Assembly (NCBI RefSeq): GCF_029626175.1
Contig: NZ_JARUBM010000002.1
Coordinates: 6,279,001-6,343,000 of the forward strand
Reading direction: 5' to 3'
Origin: Micromonospora sp. WMMD1082
GTDB taxonomy: Bacteria > Actinomycetota > Actinomycetes > Mycobacteriales > Micromonosporaceae
Length of the DNA: 64,000 nt
The translations under genes were made by a program, and so were the position numbers. The notes below the pieces were generated by a model. The model saw nothing but the letters and a program-made list of their open reading frames with translations, made no database searches and had not been told where the DNA came from. This document shows positions 8,360-19,064 of this stretch, in pieces. Each line of letters opens with the position of its first letter. The first letter of the stretch is position 1.

Positions 8360-9674
8360 GGGCGGGGGCGGACGCGGGAGAGGGGTGGGGGGTCAGGGGG
8401 TTGGTGAGGAGGGGGGTGAAGGCGAGTTCGGCGGCGCCGACGAGGGTGGCGTCGTCGCCGAGGGCCGCGGTGCGCAGGCGTACGTGTTCCCGGGCGACCG
8501 GTAGCACGTTGCGGGCGATGCGACCGCGTACCTGTGCCGCCGCGCCGGGATACATGTCGCAGAGCATGCCGCCGAAGACCACCATGCCGGGGTTGAAGAG
8601 GTTGATCAGGTTCGCCACACCGATGCCGAGCCAGTCGCCGACGCGGCGCAGCGCCTCCTGGGCCACCGGATCACCACGATCGGCGTCGTCCGCCACGGAC
8701 CGGATCGCCGCGCGGCCGAACAGCTCGGCGGGCCGACCCGCCGCGTCGAGCAGGGCCCGCTCGCCGACCTCCGCCTCCAGGCAGCCGTACGAGCCGCAGC
8801 CGCATGGCCGGCCGTCGTACGGGTTCACCACCATGTGCCCCAACTCGCAGCCGTAGCCGCCGTCGCCACCCAGCAGCCGGCCGCCGACGATGATGCCCCC
8901 GCCGACACCGACGTCCCCGTGCAGGTAGATGAGATTGTCGAGGCCGACGCCGGCACCGCGCTGCTGCTCGGCCTGCGCACCGAGGTGCGCCTCGTTGCCC
9001 ACCGCCACCGGCAGGCCGAGGCCGAGGCGGCGGCCGAGTTCGTCGCCGAACGCCTGGTCCACCCAGCCCAGATCGGGCCCGTAGCGCACCATCCCGTCGC
9101 CCGGCCGGATCATGCCGCAGTACGAGGCGCCCAGGCCGACGCACGTGGCACCCGGCGGCGCCGTGCGGTGCAGCTGCCGGCCGAAGCGGGCGAGCACCGC
9201 CACCACCCGGCGCAGGTCGGGTCCGGCGCGCGGGCGCACCGCCTCCCGCCGGTCCAGGATGGTCCCGCCGAGCCCGACCCGGGCGGCGACCAACCGGTCC
9301 ACCGCGACGTCGAAGGCCAGCACGTACCACCGGTCGGACGCCGGCCGGACCACCAGCGACGGTCGGCCGGCGCGGCCGGTGTCCGTGGGCGGCTCCTCGT
9401 GGACCAGCCCCGCCCGGTGCAGTTCGGTGGTCAGCGCCATGATGGTGCTGCGGTTGAGGCCCATCCGTTCGGCCAGCTCAGCGCGGGACGCCGGGCCGCG
9501 AAGGTGTACGTGCCGCAGCAGTGCGCCGGCGTTACGCCGGCGGATCTCCTCCTGGACCAATCCGACCTCCGGCGTCAGCCTCGACGGGACACGGAGCTGA
9601 CGCGAGGGAGTGTTTCCAAGACGTGACGCCGACGTCAAGCGCGGGCCGCCCCGGCACCGGACAGCCCTCACCAT
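8298..9674 (-). CDS. ROK-family transcriptional regulator
   Basis: NagC/XylR-type repressor, up to 458 aa. A winged helix-turn-helix (RAELAERMGLNRSTIMALTT, about residues 64-83) is followed by a ROK sugar-binding domain. The domain carries GHMVV and the zinc motif CGCGSYGCLE, so the inducer-sensing part looks intact. Last gene of the sugar-importer operon, so its inducer is probably a sugar moved by that importer. The start is uncertain: the ATG at 9674 lies 4 nt after the permease stop, the GTG at 9671 is equally possible, and the first 35 or so residues look non-native. The last 20 residues are encoded by the palindromic element at 8284-8359, so the original C-terminus may have been replaced. 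Confidence 0.85.
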   Translation of the reverse strand: MVRAVRCRGGPRLTSASRLGNTPSRQLRVPSRLTPEVGLVQEEIRRRNAGALLRHVHLRGPASRAELAERMGLNRSTIMALTTELHRAGLVHEEPPTDTGRAGRPSLVVRPASDRWYVLAFDVAVDRLVAARVGLGGTILDRREAVRPRAGPDLRRVVAVLARFGRQLHRTAPPGATCVGLGASYCGMIRPGDGMVRYGPDLGWVDQAFGDELGRRLGLGLPVAVGNEAHLGAQAEQQRGAGVGLDNLIYLHGDVGVGGGIIVGGRLLGGDGGYGCELGHMVVNPYDGRPCGCGSYGCLEAEVGERALLDAAGRPAELFGRAAIRSVADDADRGDPVAQEALRRVGDWLGIGVANLINLFNPGMVVFGGMLCDMYPGAAAQVRGRIARNVLPVAREHVRLRTAALGDDATLVGAAELAFTPLLTNPLTPHPSPASAPAPSILHFPSGQEPRKRVCQRP

Positions 9675-9678
9675 CCCG

Positions 9679-10925
9679 TCAGCGGCTCGCGCCCGCCCGC
9701 CGCTTGTTGTAGACGTCGAAGGCCACGGCGACCAGCAGCACCAGGCCCTTGACCACCGATTGCAGCGACTGGTCCACGCCCATCAGCTGCATCCCGTTGC
9801 TCATCACCGCCATGATCAGGCCGCCCACCATGGCACCCACGACCGTACCCACGCCACCGGTGACCGCCGCGCCACCGATGAACGCGGCCGCGATCGCGTC
9901 GAGTTCGAACATGTTGCCGGCCGCCGGCTGCGCGCCGTTGGAGCGGGAGGAGAAGATGATGCCCGCCACGGCGGACAGGAAGCCCATGTTGACGAAGATC
10001 CAGAAGTTGACGGTGCGGACCTTGACGCCCGACAGCATCGCCGCGGAGAGGTTGCCGCCGATCGCGTAGACCTGCCGGCCGAAGACGGTACGGCGGGTGA
10101 GCAGGCCGTAGACGAGCACCAGCGCGGCGAGGATGATCAGCACGATCGGCAGGCCCCGCGCGTGGGCCAGTTGCCAGGCGAAGTACATGACCACGGCGCC
10201 GACCAGCGCCATCCGCGCGACGAAGAGCGCGAACGACTCGACGGGCTGCTGGTAGCGGATGCGCGCGACCCGGGTGCGGAAGCAGCTCACCACGTAGCCG
10301 GCCACCCCGATGGCGCCGATCAGCAGGGTGAAGGCGTCGTAGCCGTCCCCGCCGATCAGCCCGTTGAGGAAGCCCGCCGCGATCCGGTTGTACTCGGCCG
10401 GGAAGGGCGACAGCGAGATGTTGTCGAGCACCCGCAGGGTGAGGCCGCGGAAGAGCAGCATGCCCGCCAGGGTCACGATGAAGGCGGGAATCCCGACGTA
10501 CGCCACCCAGAAGCCGTGCCAGGCGCCGACCGCGAGCCCGACGGCGATGGCGGCCAGTATGCCGACCCACCACGGCTGGCCCTGCCGGATGACGACCACG
10601 GCGGAGACCGCACCGGTCAACGCGACCACCGAGCCGACCGACAGGTCGATGTGCCCGCCGATGATCACGATGACCATGCCGATCGCGAGCACCAGGATGT
10701 ACGAGTACTGCAGGACGATGTTCGTGATGTTGCCCGGGCTCAACGAGAGACCGTCGGTCAGGAACGCGAAGAGCGCGACGATGACGACGAGGGCCACGAA
10801 GATGCCGCTCTGCCGCAGATTGTTCATGATCAGCGTACGCGGGTCGCTGGTGCCGACGTGCAGTGCGGCGGCGGGCGCGCTCTCGGCCGGCCGGTCGTCC
10901 GCCGACGACGAGGGCTTGGTGCTGG

Positions 10926-10929
<4 letters not shown>
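9679..10929 (-). CDS. mmsB: multiple monosaccharide ABC transporter permease, MmsB/GguB/XylH-like
   Basis: CUT2-type membrane permease, 416 aa, longer than the ribose-type permeases because of an extra central region (about residues 170-230), as in XylH/GguB. Motif GMVIVIIGGHIDLSVGSVVA is near residue 85 and FELDAIAAAFIGGAAVTGGVG is in the C-terminal half. It overlaps the ATPase gene by four bases at 10926-10929. The probable substrates are xylose, glucose, galactose or arabinose; the sequence does not decide. Confidence 0.88.
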
Positions 10930-12464
<1,535 letters not shown>

Positions 12465-12555
12465 GCTCACCGTCCTGGCGGTCTAGATCGTCGTGTCTGG
12501 AGGGTACTGCCGGGCTCGGCGGCCGACGCCGCCGCCGAGCCCGTGGAACACGCCG

Positions 12556-13689
12556 TCAGCCCTTGGCCTGGCCGGCGGCGACCTCCTCGGCGGTGAAGTA
12601 ACCGGAGTCGATCAGGGTCGGCTTGATGTCGTCGGCGAAGACGGTCTGCACCGGCAGCAGGTACGACGGGACGACCTTGACGCCGTTGTTGTAGGTCTCG
12701 GTGTCGTTCGCCTCCGGCGACCGGTCCTGCAGGAACGCCTCACCGGCGACCACGGCCTGCTCGGCCAGCAGGCGGGTGTCCTTGAAGATGGTGGAACTCT
12801 GCACCCCGTCGCTGATCAGCTTGACCGAGGCGATCTCGGCGTCCTGCCCGGTCACCACGGGGAAGTCGGCCCCGCGGTAGCCGGCGTTCTGCAGCGCGGT
12901 GATGATGCCGCGGGACAGGCCGTCGTACGGCGACAGGACGCCGTCGACCGTGGAGCCGTCGTTGTAGCTGGAGGTCAGCAGATCCTCCATCCGCTTCTGC
13001 GCGGCCTCCTGCTGCCACCGCAGGATCGCCACCTGCTCGATCTTGGTCTGCCCGGACTTCACCGTCAGGGTGCCGTCGTCGAGGAACGGCTTGAGGGTGT
13101 CCAGGGCGCCGTCGAAGAAGAAGTGGGCGTTGTTGTCGTCGAGCGAGCCGGCGAACAGCTCGATGGTGAACGGGCCGCTCGCGTCGCCCTTCGAGCCGTC
13201 CTTGTTCTGCACGCCGAGGCCGACCAGCAGCGCGGTGGCCTGGGCGACGCCGACCTTGTAGTTGTCGAAGCTGACGTAGAAGTCGACGTTCGGGCTGTCC
13301 CGGATGAGCCGGTCGTAGGCGATGACCGGGATGTTCGCGTCGGCCGCGGCCTGCAACTGCCCGCTCAGCGCCGTGCCGTCGATGGCCGCGATGATCAGCA
13401 CATCCGCACCCCGGGTGATCATCTGGTCGACCTGCTGCGACTGGGTGGGGATGTCGTCGCCGGCGTACTGGAGGTCGACCTTGTAGCCCTTGGCCTCCAG
13501 CTTCTCCTTGACCGAGTTGCCGTCGGCGATCCACCGCTCGGAGGTCTGGGTCGGCATCGAGACGCCGATGGTCAGGTCGGCGGGATTGTCGCTGTCGTTG
13601 CCGCCGCTGCCGGCACCCTCACCACTGCAGGCCGCCATACTCAGCGCCAGTACGGCGCTGCCGAGAGCGGCCAGGATTCTTCTGCTCAC
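12556..13689 (-). CDS. chvE: multiple sugar-binding lipoprotein, ChvE-like
   Basis: Lipid-anchored sugar-binding protein, 377 aa. The signal peptide ends in lipobox LALSMAAC. The mature region begins IGVSMPTQTSERWIADG and contains IPVIAYDRLI and VTGQDAE, all typical of ChvE/XylF-type proteins. I chose the GTG at 13689, preceded by TTGGGGAAG. A longer ATG reading to 13752 would butt against the operator and start inside the promoter. First gene of the operon SBP-ATPase-permease-ROK. Confidence 0.9.
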   Translation of the reverse strand: MSRRILAALGSAVLALSMAACSGEGAGSGGNDSDNPADLTIGVSMPTQTSERWIADGNSVKEKLEAKGYKVDLQYAGDDIPTQSQQVDQMITRGADVLIIAAIDGTALSGQLQAAADANIPVIAYDRLIRDSPNVDFYVSFDNYKVGVAQATALLVGLGVQNKDGSKGDASGPFTIELFAGSLDDNNAHFFFDGALDTLKPFLDDGTLTVKSGQTKIEQVAILRWQQEAAQKRMEDLLTSSYNDGSTVDGVLSPYDGLSRGIITALQNAGYRGADFPVVTGQDAEIASVKLISDGVQSSTIFKDTRLLAEQAVVAGEAFLQDRSPEANDTETYNNGVKVVPSYLLPVQTVFADDIKPTLIDSGYFTAEEVAAGQAKG

Positions 13690-13752
13690 TGGCTTCCCCA
13701 ATCTGGAACTCGCGCCGTCAGAGCGGCTGCGCGGGTCGCACTTGGGGGACAA

Positions 13753-13780
13753 GTGTTAGCGCTCACAATGCTGCGGTCAA
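13753..13780 (-). promoter_or_regulatory. sugar importer promoter with LacI-type operator
   Basis: Minus strand TTGACC (13775-13780) and TAACAC (13753-13758) are spaced 16 bp. The imperfect palindrome TGTTAGCGCTCACA (13754-13767, plus reading) covers the -10 box. It differs by one base from the site before araB, and the promoter has the same architecture. It lies about 65 nt upstream of the chosen GTG start. Confidence 0.72.
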
Positions 13781-13873
13781 CACCTCGCTGGAAATACCGC
13801 GGTCACGGTCTCGTAACGAAGAGGGCGTTCCTCCGGATGGCCGAGTCGTCGCAGCTCAGGCTCCCCGGAACCG

Positions 13874-14413
13874 TCACGCCGCCTTGATCAACGTCTCCAC
13901 GACCGTGGTGCCGTGCCGGGACGCCCACTCGGCGGCGGCTGTGGTGGGGTCCGCCGCCTGTGCTTCGAGCACGGCCAGCGGCGGGGCCGGGACGCTCGCG
14001 CCCAACTCGGCCAGCAGGTCGGTCAGTGCGGCACCGACGGACCGTCGGTGCGCCTCGGACGCCGCGACGGCGACCGGCACGGCGACCACGCCGGCCAGTT
14101 CGAGGTGGCCGAACCGGTCGAGGAAGAGCTTCAGCAGGCCGGTGTAGGTGGCCTTGTAGGTGGGCGTGGCCACGATCAGCAGGCGGGCGGCGCGGACCAG
14201 CGCGAACGGGTCGTCGACCGGGCCGGCGGCGACGGCCGGCTCCGGACCGAACGTCACCCCGACCGCGTCGGCCAGCTCCAGCACCTGGCGGCCGACCAGC
14301 CGACCGCCCGCACGGGTCGACAGCTCGTCGGCGGCCGCGTCGGCCAGGGCGCGGGTCCGGGAGCCGGACCGGGGGTTGCCGATCAGCTCGACCACCGCAG
14401 GGGACGTCGTCAT
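13874..14413 (-). CDS. NADPH-dependent FMN reductase (SsuE/MsuE-like)
   Basis: Flavodoxin-fold reductase, 179 aa, that would supply reduced FMN to two-component sulfonate monooxygenases. The N-terminal FMN phosphate loop GNPRSGSRTRALAD is at about residues 12-25, and LLIVATPTYKATYTGLLKLFLD is the family signature. The ATG at 14413 follows GAGGAG with 7-nt spacing. It is the last gene in a minus-strand cluster with a truncated flavin reductase and a DUF1684 protein, next to the ssu importer. Its likely customers are the luciferase-like monooxygenases elsewhere in this window. Confidence 0.88.
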   Translation of the reverse strand: MTTSPAVVELIGNPRSGSRTRALADAAADELSTRAGGRLVGRQVLELADAVGVTFGPEPAVAAGPVDDPFALVRAARLLIVATPTYKATYTGLLKLFLDRFGHLELAGVVAVPVAVAASEAHRRSVGAALTDLLAELGASVPAPPLAVLEAQAADPTTAAAEWASRHGTTVVETLIKAA

Positions 14414-14523
14414 GGGCACTCTCCTCAGGAACTGGTCGGCAGGGTCACCACCCCGGACACGGGGCACGAGATGGTCGCCGCGTCGTCGCGGCGCCACCGT
14501 GGATAACCTGGTGGATCGGTAGA

Positions 14524-14898
14524 CTACCGTCCTAAGTAGACGAGCCGGCCGGAACCCGGGCCGCGAGCGGCCGTCCGACCAACCGGCGCAGCGCCAGGTA
14601 ACTCACGCAGCCGAGGCAGAGGTCTGCGGGCCAGCTCCTGCTGATGGTGGGCGAGCAGATGCACGCCGACGTGCCGGGCCCCGCTCACCGCGATGGAGCT
14701 GGACGAACCGAGATTCAGGCAGAACGAGACCACCGGCGGCGCCAGGGACACCGACGTGAAGGACGTGGCGGTGAAGCCGGCCGCCGGCGGTCCGGCAGCG
14801 GTGACCACGGTGACGGTGCTGGCCTGGTGCCGCAGCAGGTTCCGGATCGCGTCGGCGTCGGCGTCGACGAGCGGCAGGTCGTCGGTGGGCAGGGTCAT
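14524..14898 (-). CDS. truncated flavin reductase-like protein
   Basis: 124 aa. The first 85 or so residues match the N-terminal half of HpaC/DIM6-type flavin reductases ([57 protein letters not shown]). Complete members run to 160 or more residues. After ELARR the sequence turns into a Pro/Arg/Gly-rich tail of about 38 residues without family features, so half the domain is lost. I found no clean continuation in the other two frames. It overlaps the DUF1684 gene by four bases. It may be non-functional. Confidence 0.6.
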   Translation of the reverse strand: MTLPTDDLPLVDADADAIRNLLRHQASTVTVVTAAGPPAAGFTATSFTSVSLAPPVVSFCLNLGSSSSIAVSGARHVGVHLLAHHQQELARRPLPRLRELPGAAPVGRTAARGPGSGRLVYLGR

Positions 14899-15812
14899 GA
14901 CTTCCTCCCGGTGGTCGGAGCTGGCGAGGGCTGGGCGGGATCACCGGCGGCCAGCCGCTCGTACGGGATCTTCTCGCCGGCCTCGATCGCCACCGACAGC
15001 CGGTTCTCGGCCGGCGGCAGGGGGCAGGTCGCGAAGTCGGTGTAGGCACAGGGCAGGTTGGTGGCCCGGTTGAAGTCCACGGTCACCGTGCCGCGCTCGT
15101 CCGGGGCGTCGACGGCCAGGGACCGGTTCGCGGCGTACGTCGTCACGCCGGAGGTCGCGTCGGTGAACAACACCAGCAGGCTGCCCGGAGAGCGACCGTT
15201 GAACGCCGTCAGGCTCAACGGCACGCCGTCGACGGCGAACTCGACCCGGCCCGGCGCGTCGTAGACGTGCTGGAGTCCCTCGACCGCGGCGCCCACGGTG
15301 GTCGGTCGTGGACTCTCGAAGGGCACGTACCGTCCGGACAGGACCCACCGGACCGACGGCGGATACGCCGGCGTGCCACGGAAGGCGGTACGCAGTGGGT
15401 TGTCCGGGTGCCGTGGGCGCAGGATGTCGTGCCCGCCCCGGCGGGCGACCTCCAGCACGCCACCGTCGATGCCGACGGTGACCCCGCCGCGCTCCTCGAT
15501 CGGGCCGAACCCGTACCGGCCGGTCACCGCTCGGCCGTCGATGGTGATCTCCTCGCCGCCGGCCAGGTCGACCACCACGCCGTCGGGCCCGGTCTGCCAC
15601 TGGCCGGGGACACCGGCGAAGCGCTGGGGTTGCCCGGTGAGCCAGTGCAGCCCGGTCACGGCGAGGAATCCGTGCGGGTCGGCCAGGGCCTGCTCGTGAG
15701 CGCGGTGCCACTGCCGCCACTCCTGCACGAAGGTGTCGTCCTGCTGGCCGGCGTTGGCGGGCGTGCCGGTCGGTGCCGACTCGGATGTCCCGTGCGGGTG
15801 GGTGCGGGTCAT
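14895..15812 (-). CDS. DUF1684 domain protein
   Basis: Cytoplasmic protein of 305 aa with the DUF1684 pattern: WHRAHEQALADPHGFLAVTG near residue 35, and near the end a Cys-containing block FNRATNLPCAYTDFATCPLP. The biochemical role is unknown; members often sit beside sulfur or flavin genes. The ATG at 15812 has AAGGAA 6 nt upstream. Transcription likely starts beyond 16175, so the mRNA carries a leader peptide and about 290 nt of untranslated sequence before this gene. The gap 15813-16103 holds no convincing gene, but has a strong stem (GCCGCGCTGG/CCAGCGTGGC, 15893-15916) that could be an attenuator. Confidence 0.8.
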   Translation of the reverse strand: MTRTHPHGTSESAPTGTPANAGQQDDTFVQEWRQWHRAHEQALADPHGFLAVTGLHWLTGQPQRFAGVPGQWQTGPDGVVVDLAGGEEITIDGRAVTGRYGFGPIEERGGVTVGIDGGVLEVARRGGHDILRPRHPDNPLRTAFRGTPAYPPSVRWVLSGRYVPFESPRPTTVGAAVEGLQHVYDAPGRVEFAVDGVPLSLTAFNGRSPGSLLVLFTDATSGVTTYAANRSLAVDAPDERGTVTVDFNRATNLPCAYTDFATCPLPPAENRLSVAIEAGEKIPYERLAAGDPAQPSPAPTTGRKS

Positions 15813-16103
15813 GTCGGGTTCCTTCCGTCGAAAGTGGACGGTGGTCGATGACGGCGGGGCGCGGGCGGGCCGGCGGGCCGGGCGAAGGCCGAGCCGCGCT
15901 GGTCGACCAGCGTGGCCGGGGTGACCGGTAGGGCACGGTCGCCGGCCCGCTCGGGGCGGGACGCGCGAGGCAACGGTGGGATCGCCGCAACGGCGGCCGG
16001 TGGCGCGACAGTGGGCGACGGTGCCCGTGCCACGCTCCCCGCACAGCCGCGGGTGAGGTCGGGATGGTGACGTCGATTCGGTCGCCCGGTGGCGCCGTCG
16101 GAC

Positions 16104-16175
16104 TCAACAGGCGGTGGTGCACACCCGGAGGAAGTCGACGAAGCGGCGCCGGACGAGACGCTTGCTCCGATACAT
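16104..16175 (-). CDS. short leader peptide of sulfur-gene type
   Basis: A 23-residue ORF (ATG at 16175, TGA at 16104-16106) whose core RRRFVDFLRVC and C-terminal cysteine (TTAC-stop) resemble the R-R-H-V-D-L-x-R-V...C peptides annotated as putative leader peptides before actinobacterial sulfur genes. It precedes the DUF1684/flavin reductase cluster by about 290 nt. A second, similar peptide lies at 51599-51673. Family resemblance is from memory and not confirmed by a search. The likely role is cis-regulation, for example sensing cysteine supply through translation of its Cys codons. Confidence 0.65.
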   Translation of the reverse strand: MYRSKRLVRRRFVDFLRVCTTAC

Positions 16176-16288
16176 GCGAGGACCGTAACGCGGCGGCGGC
16201 ACCCCGTCACCCCGGGTGTGACTGCGCTCACAGCTCCCCCCTTTCGCACCGCCGGCCAGGCCGGGCGGGCCGAAACCGGCAGATATAC

Positions 16289-16314
16289 CCTACTCATCCG
16301 GTGGGTTATGTAGG
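16289..16314. promoter_or_regulatory. sulfur-type palindromic motif at the ssu promoter
   Basis: CCTACTCATCCGGTGGG (16289-16305) matches CCTAY-N7-RTAGG in the left half and is degenerate in the right. An overlapping copy CCGGTGGGTTATGTAGG (16298-16314) has a perfect right half. TTATGT or TATTGT just downstream could serve as -10 box for ssuB. The site lies between ssuBAC and the divergent leader-peptide operon, so it could control both. Confidence 0.45.
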
Positions 16315-16354
16315 TATTGTGAGCCGATCAGCCGGACCATGGCAAGGAGCTGGG

Positions 16355-17179
16355 ATGTCGATGAGCGTCGCGCCGCTCGCGCCGGGCCTGCACGCCGACC
16401 CCGCCCCCGTCACCTTGCACCAGGTGGCACGCGCCTTCACCGGGCGACGCGGGACGCATCACGTGCTGACCGACATCACCCTGCACGTGGCGGCGGGCGA
16501 GGTGGTCGCCCTGCTGGGCGCCTCCGGTTGCGGCAAGTCGACCCTGCTCCGCCTGGTCGGTGGGCTCGACCAACCCAGTGCCGGCGAGATCCGCGTCGAC
16601 GGCCATCCCGTACGCGGGGTGGAGTCGCGCACCGCGATGGTGTTCCAGGATCCCCGCCTGCTGCCCTGGCGGACCCTGGCCGGCAACGTCGCCTTCGGAC
16701 TGCCACCGGCCCAGAAGCGCACCTCCGGGCGGGCCGACGTCCGCGACTGGCTGGAGGTGGTCGGGCTGGCCGAGTTCGCCGAGCACCGCCCACGGCAGGT
16801 CTCCGGTGGAATGGCCCAGCGCACCGCGCTCGCCCGGGCGCTCGCCCGCCGGCCCGGCGTCCTGCTGCTCGACGAGCCGTTCGCCGCCCTCGACGCACTC
16901 ACCCGGCTGCGCATGCAGGATCTGGTCGACCGGGTGCAACGGGCCGCCGGCACCACGGTGCTGCTGGTCACCCACGACGTCGACGAGGCGCTGCGACTGG
17001 CCGACCGGATCGTCGTCCTCGGCCCCGGGCAGCCGCACCAGCGCGGGTCGACCGTCCAGCTGGTCACCGCCGTGCCGGGGGCCCGCCCCCGGGACCGCCA
17101 CGATCCGGCGTCGGCGGCGCTGCGCACCGAACTGCTCGATCGTCTCGGCGTACCAAGCGAAGGAAGCAGGAACCCATGA
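16355..17179 (+). CDS. ssuB: aliphatic sulfonate ABC transporter ATP-binding protein
   Basis: ATPase of a nitrate/sulfonate/taurine-type importer, 274 aa. Walker A GASGCGKST, Q-loop VFQDPRLLPW (the LLPW is characteristic of SsuB/TauB), signature VSGGMAQR and Walker B LLLDEPFAALD. The ATG at 16355 follows AAGGAG with 6-nt spacing; the ATG at 16361 is an alternative. Its stop overlaps the ssuA start (ATGA). The order ATPase, binding protein, permease and the sulfur-type motif upstream support sulfonate import. Confidence 0.9.
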   Translation: MSMSVAPLAPGLHADPAPVTLHQVARAFTGRRGTHHVLTDITLHVAAGEVVALLGASGCGKSTLLRLVGGLDQPSAGEIRVDGHPVRGVESRTAMVFQDPRLLPWRTLAGNVAFGLPPAQKRTSGRADVRDWLEVVGLAEFAEHRPRQVSGGMAQRTALARALARRPGVLLLDEPFAALDALTRLRMQDLVDRVQRAAGTTVLLVTHDVDEALRLADRIVVLGPGQPHQRGSTVQLVTAVPGARPRDRHDPASAALRTELLDRLGVPSEGSRNP

Positions 17180-18168
17180 GAAAGACAGTCGTCGTCGTGC
17201 TGGCCGCCGTCATGCTGCTCACCGGCTGCGTCGCCGGCGAGAACGCCGACGGTTCGGCGGAGACCGGCGCCACCCGGTTGCGCCTCGACTACGCGTACTG
17301 GAACCCGGCCAGCCTGGTGCTGCGCGAGCAGCAGTGGCTGGAGAAGGACCTCGCCGACGACGGCGTCTCGGTCAGCTGGTTGCAGTCCGCCGGCAGCAAC
17401 AAGGCCAACGAGAACCTGCGGGCCGCCGCGATCGACATCGGTTCGACGGCCGGTATCGCCGCGCTCGTGGCGCGGGCCAACGGCTCCCCGATCAATACGA
17501 TCGGCGTGTTCAGCCAGCCGGAATGGGCCGCGATCGTGGTGGCCAAGGACTCGTCGATCACCACGGTGCAGCAGCTGAAGGGGCGCCGGATCGCGGCGAC
17601 CAAGGGCACCGACCCGTACTTCTTCCTGCTCCAGGCGCTCGACGAGGCCGGGCTGGCACCGGGCGACGTCACGGTGGTCAACCTCCAGCACGCCGACGGC
17701 AAGACGGCGCTCGAACGGGGTGACGTCGACGCCTGGGCCGGTCTCGACCCGCACATGGCGCAGACCCAGGCCGACGCCGGATCGCGGCTGCTCTACCGCA
17801 ACGTCGCCTTCAACACCTACGGCGTGCTCAACGCCCGCGAGGAGTTCGTCGCCGCCCACCCCGAGCTGGTGCAGGAGGTGATCGACGCCTACGAGCGGGC
17901 CCGCCAGTGGCTCGTCGACCACCCGGAGGAGGCGGTGGCGCTGCTGGCCCGCGAGTCGGACGTCTCCCCCGAGGTCGCCCGGGTCGTGCTGGCCGAACGC
18001 ACCAAGCTCGACGTCGATCCGGTGCCGGGGACGGCGCAGCGGCAGGTCTTCGAACGGGTACTGCCGATCCTGGTCGCCGACGGCAACGTCCGCAACGACG
18101 GCGAGGCCCGCACGGCGCTCGACAGCATCTTCGAGCCGCGGTTCGCCCAGGCCCGGGCGACGCCGTGA
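17176..18168 (+). CDS. ssuA: aliphatic sulfonate-binding lipoprotein
   Basis: SsuA/NMT1-type solute-binding protein, 330 aa. Signal peptide with lipobox MLLTGC, cleaved before residue 18 or so. The mature part shows the SsuA pattern: LRLDYAYWNPASLVLREQQWLEKDL, SAGSNKANENLRAAAIDIGS, LKGRRIAATKGTDPYFFLLQ and GDVDAWAGLDPH. Starts within the ssuB stop (ATGA) and ends within the ssuC start (GTGA), so all three are coupled. The ligand could be an alkanesulfonate, taurine or a sulfate ester; the sequence alone does not decide. Confidence 0.88.
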   Translation: MRKTVVVVLAAVMLLTGCVAGENADGSAETGATRLRLDYAYWNPASLVLREQQWLEKDLADDGVSVSWLQSAGSNKANENLRAAAIDIGSTAGIAALVARANGSPINTIGVFSQPEWAAIVVAKDSSITTVQQLKGRRIAATKGTDPYFFLLQALDEAGLAPGDVTVVNLQHADGKTALERGDVDAWAGLDPHMAQTQADAGSRLLYRNVAFNTYGVLNAREEFVAAHPELVQEVIDAYERARQWLVDHPEEAVALLARESDVSPEVARVVLAERTKLDVDPVPGTAQRQVFERVLPILVADGNVRNDGEARTALDSIFEPRFAQARATP

Positions 18169-19010
18169 GCGCGGGTGGTCCGGTGGCGGTCGAGCCGCCG
18201 CCGACCCGGCCGGCACCGCCGCCGGAGCCGGTCGCCGCCGGCACCGGCCGCCGCTGGACCGGTCGGCTGGGGTACGCCGTCGCCGGGCTGCTGCTCCCCC
18301 TCCTGCTGGTCGCCGGCTGGCACCTGCTGGCCACCTCCGGCGGCTACTCCCGGGCGCAGCTGCCACCGCCGTACGACGTGCTGCTGGCGCTGCGCGAGTT
18401 GCTCGCCCGCGGCGAGTTGTGGCAGCACCTGGCGATCAGCGTGCAGCGGGTGCTGCTCGGCTTCACCGCCGGTTCCGCCGCCGGCCTGGTGCTCGGCGGC
18501 CTGGTCGGGCTCTCCCGGGCGGTCCGGTCGCTGCTCGGGCCGACCATCCAGGCGGTACGCGCCATCCCGTCGCTGGCCTGGGTGCCGCTGCTGCTGCTCT
18601 GGTTCGGCATCGGCGAGACGCCGAAGATCACGCTGGTCGCGATCGGCGCGTTCTTCCCGGTCTACACCACCGTCGCCGCCGCCCTCACGCACGTCGACGC
18701 GCACCTGGTCGAGCTGGGGCGCGCGTACGGGCGCACCGGTGTCCGGTTGCTCGGCACGGTGCTGCTGCCGGCGGCGATGCCACCGGTGCTGGCCGGCCTG
18801 CGCCTGGCCATGGCCCAGTCCTGGCTCTTCCTCGTCGCGGCGGAGCTGATCGCCTCGTCGATGGGGCTGGGCTTCCTGCTCATCGACAGCCAGAACACCG
18901 GCCGCACCGACATCATCCTGCTCGCCATCGTGCTGCTGGCCGTGCTGGGCAAGCTCGCCGACACCCTGCTCGGCCTGCTGGAACACCGGATCCTCGTCCG
19001 CTGGACGTGA
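18165..19010 (+). CDS. ssuC: aliphatic sulfonate ABC transporter permease
   Basis: Integral membrane permease, 281 aa, with about six hydrophobic segments. A Pro-rich N-terminal stretch (about residues 10-25) precedes the first membrane helix at about 35-55. The binding-protein-dependent permease loop includes ELGRAYGRTGVRLLGTVLLPAAMP, the EAA-type motif that docks the ATPase. The GTG at 18165 overlaps the ssuA stop (GTGA). Last gene of the operon; a strong stem-loop lies 19 nt after its stop. Confidence 0.9.
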   Translation: MSAGGPVAVEPPPTRPAPPPEPVAAGTGRRWTGRLGYAVAGLLLPLLLVAGWHLLATSGGYSRAQLPPPYDVLLALRELLARGELWQHLAISVQRVLLGFTAGSAAGLVLGGLVGLSRAVRSLLGPTIQAVRAIPSLAWVPLLLLWFGIGETPKITLVAIGAFFPVYTTVAAALTHVDAHLVELGRAYGRTGVRLLGTVLLPAAMPPVLAGLRLAMAQSWLFLVAAELIASSMGLGFLLIDSQNTGRTDIILLAIVLLAVLGKLADTLLGLLEHRILVRWT

Positions 19011-19029
19011 CGGCTCGGGACGGCTGGTC

Positions 19030-19057
19030 GCGGTGCCGGGCGACGGTCCGGCACCGC
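19030..19057. terminator. stem-loop terminator between convergent genes
   Basis: GCGGTGCCGG (19030-19039) pairs perfectly with CCGGCACCGC (19048-19057) over an 8-nt loop. It lies in the 54-nt gap between ssuC and the convergent SfnB-like gene and could stop transcription from both sides. No U-tract, as is common in GC-rich actinomycetes. Confidence 0.65.
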
Positions 19058-19064
19058 CGGCGGG

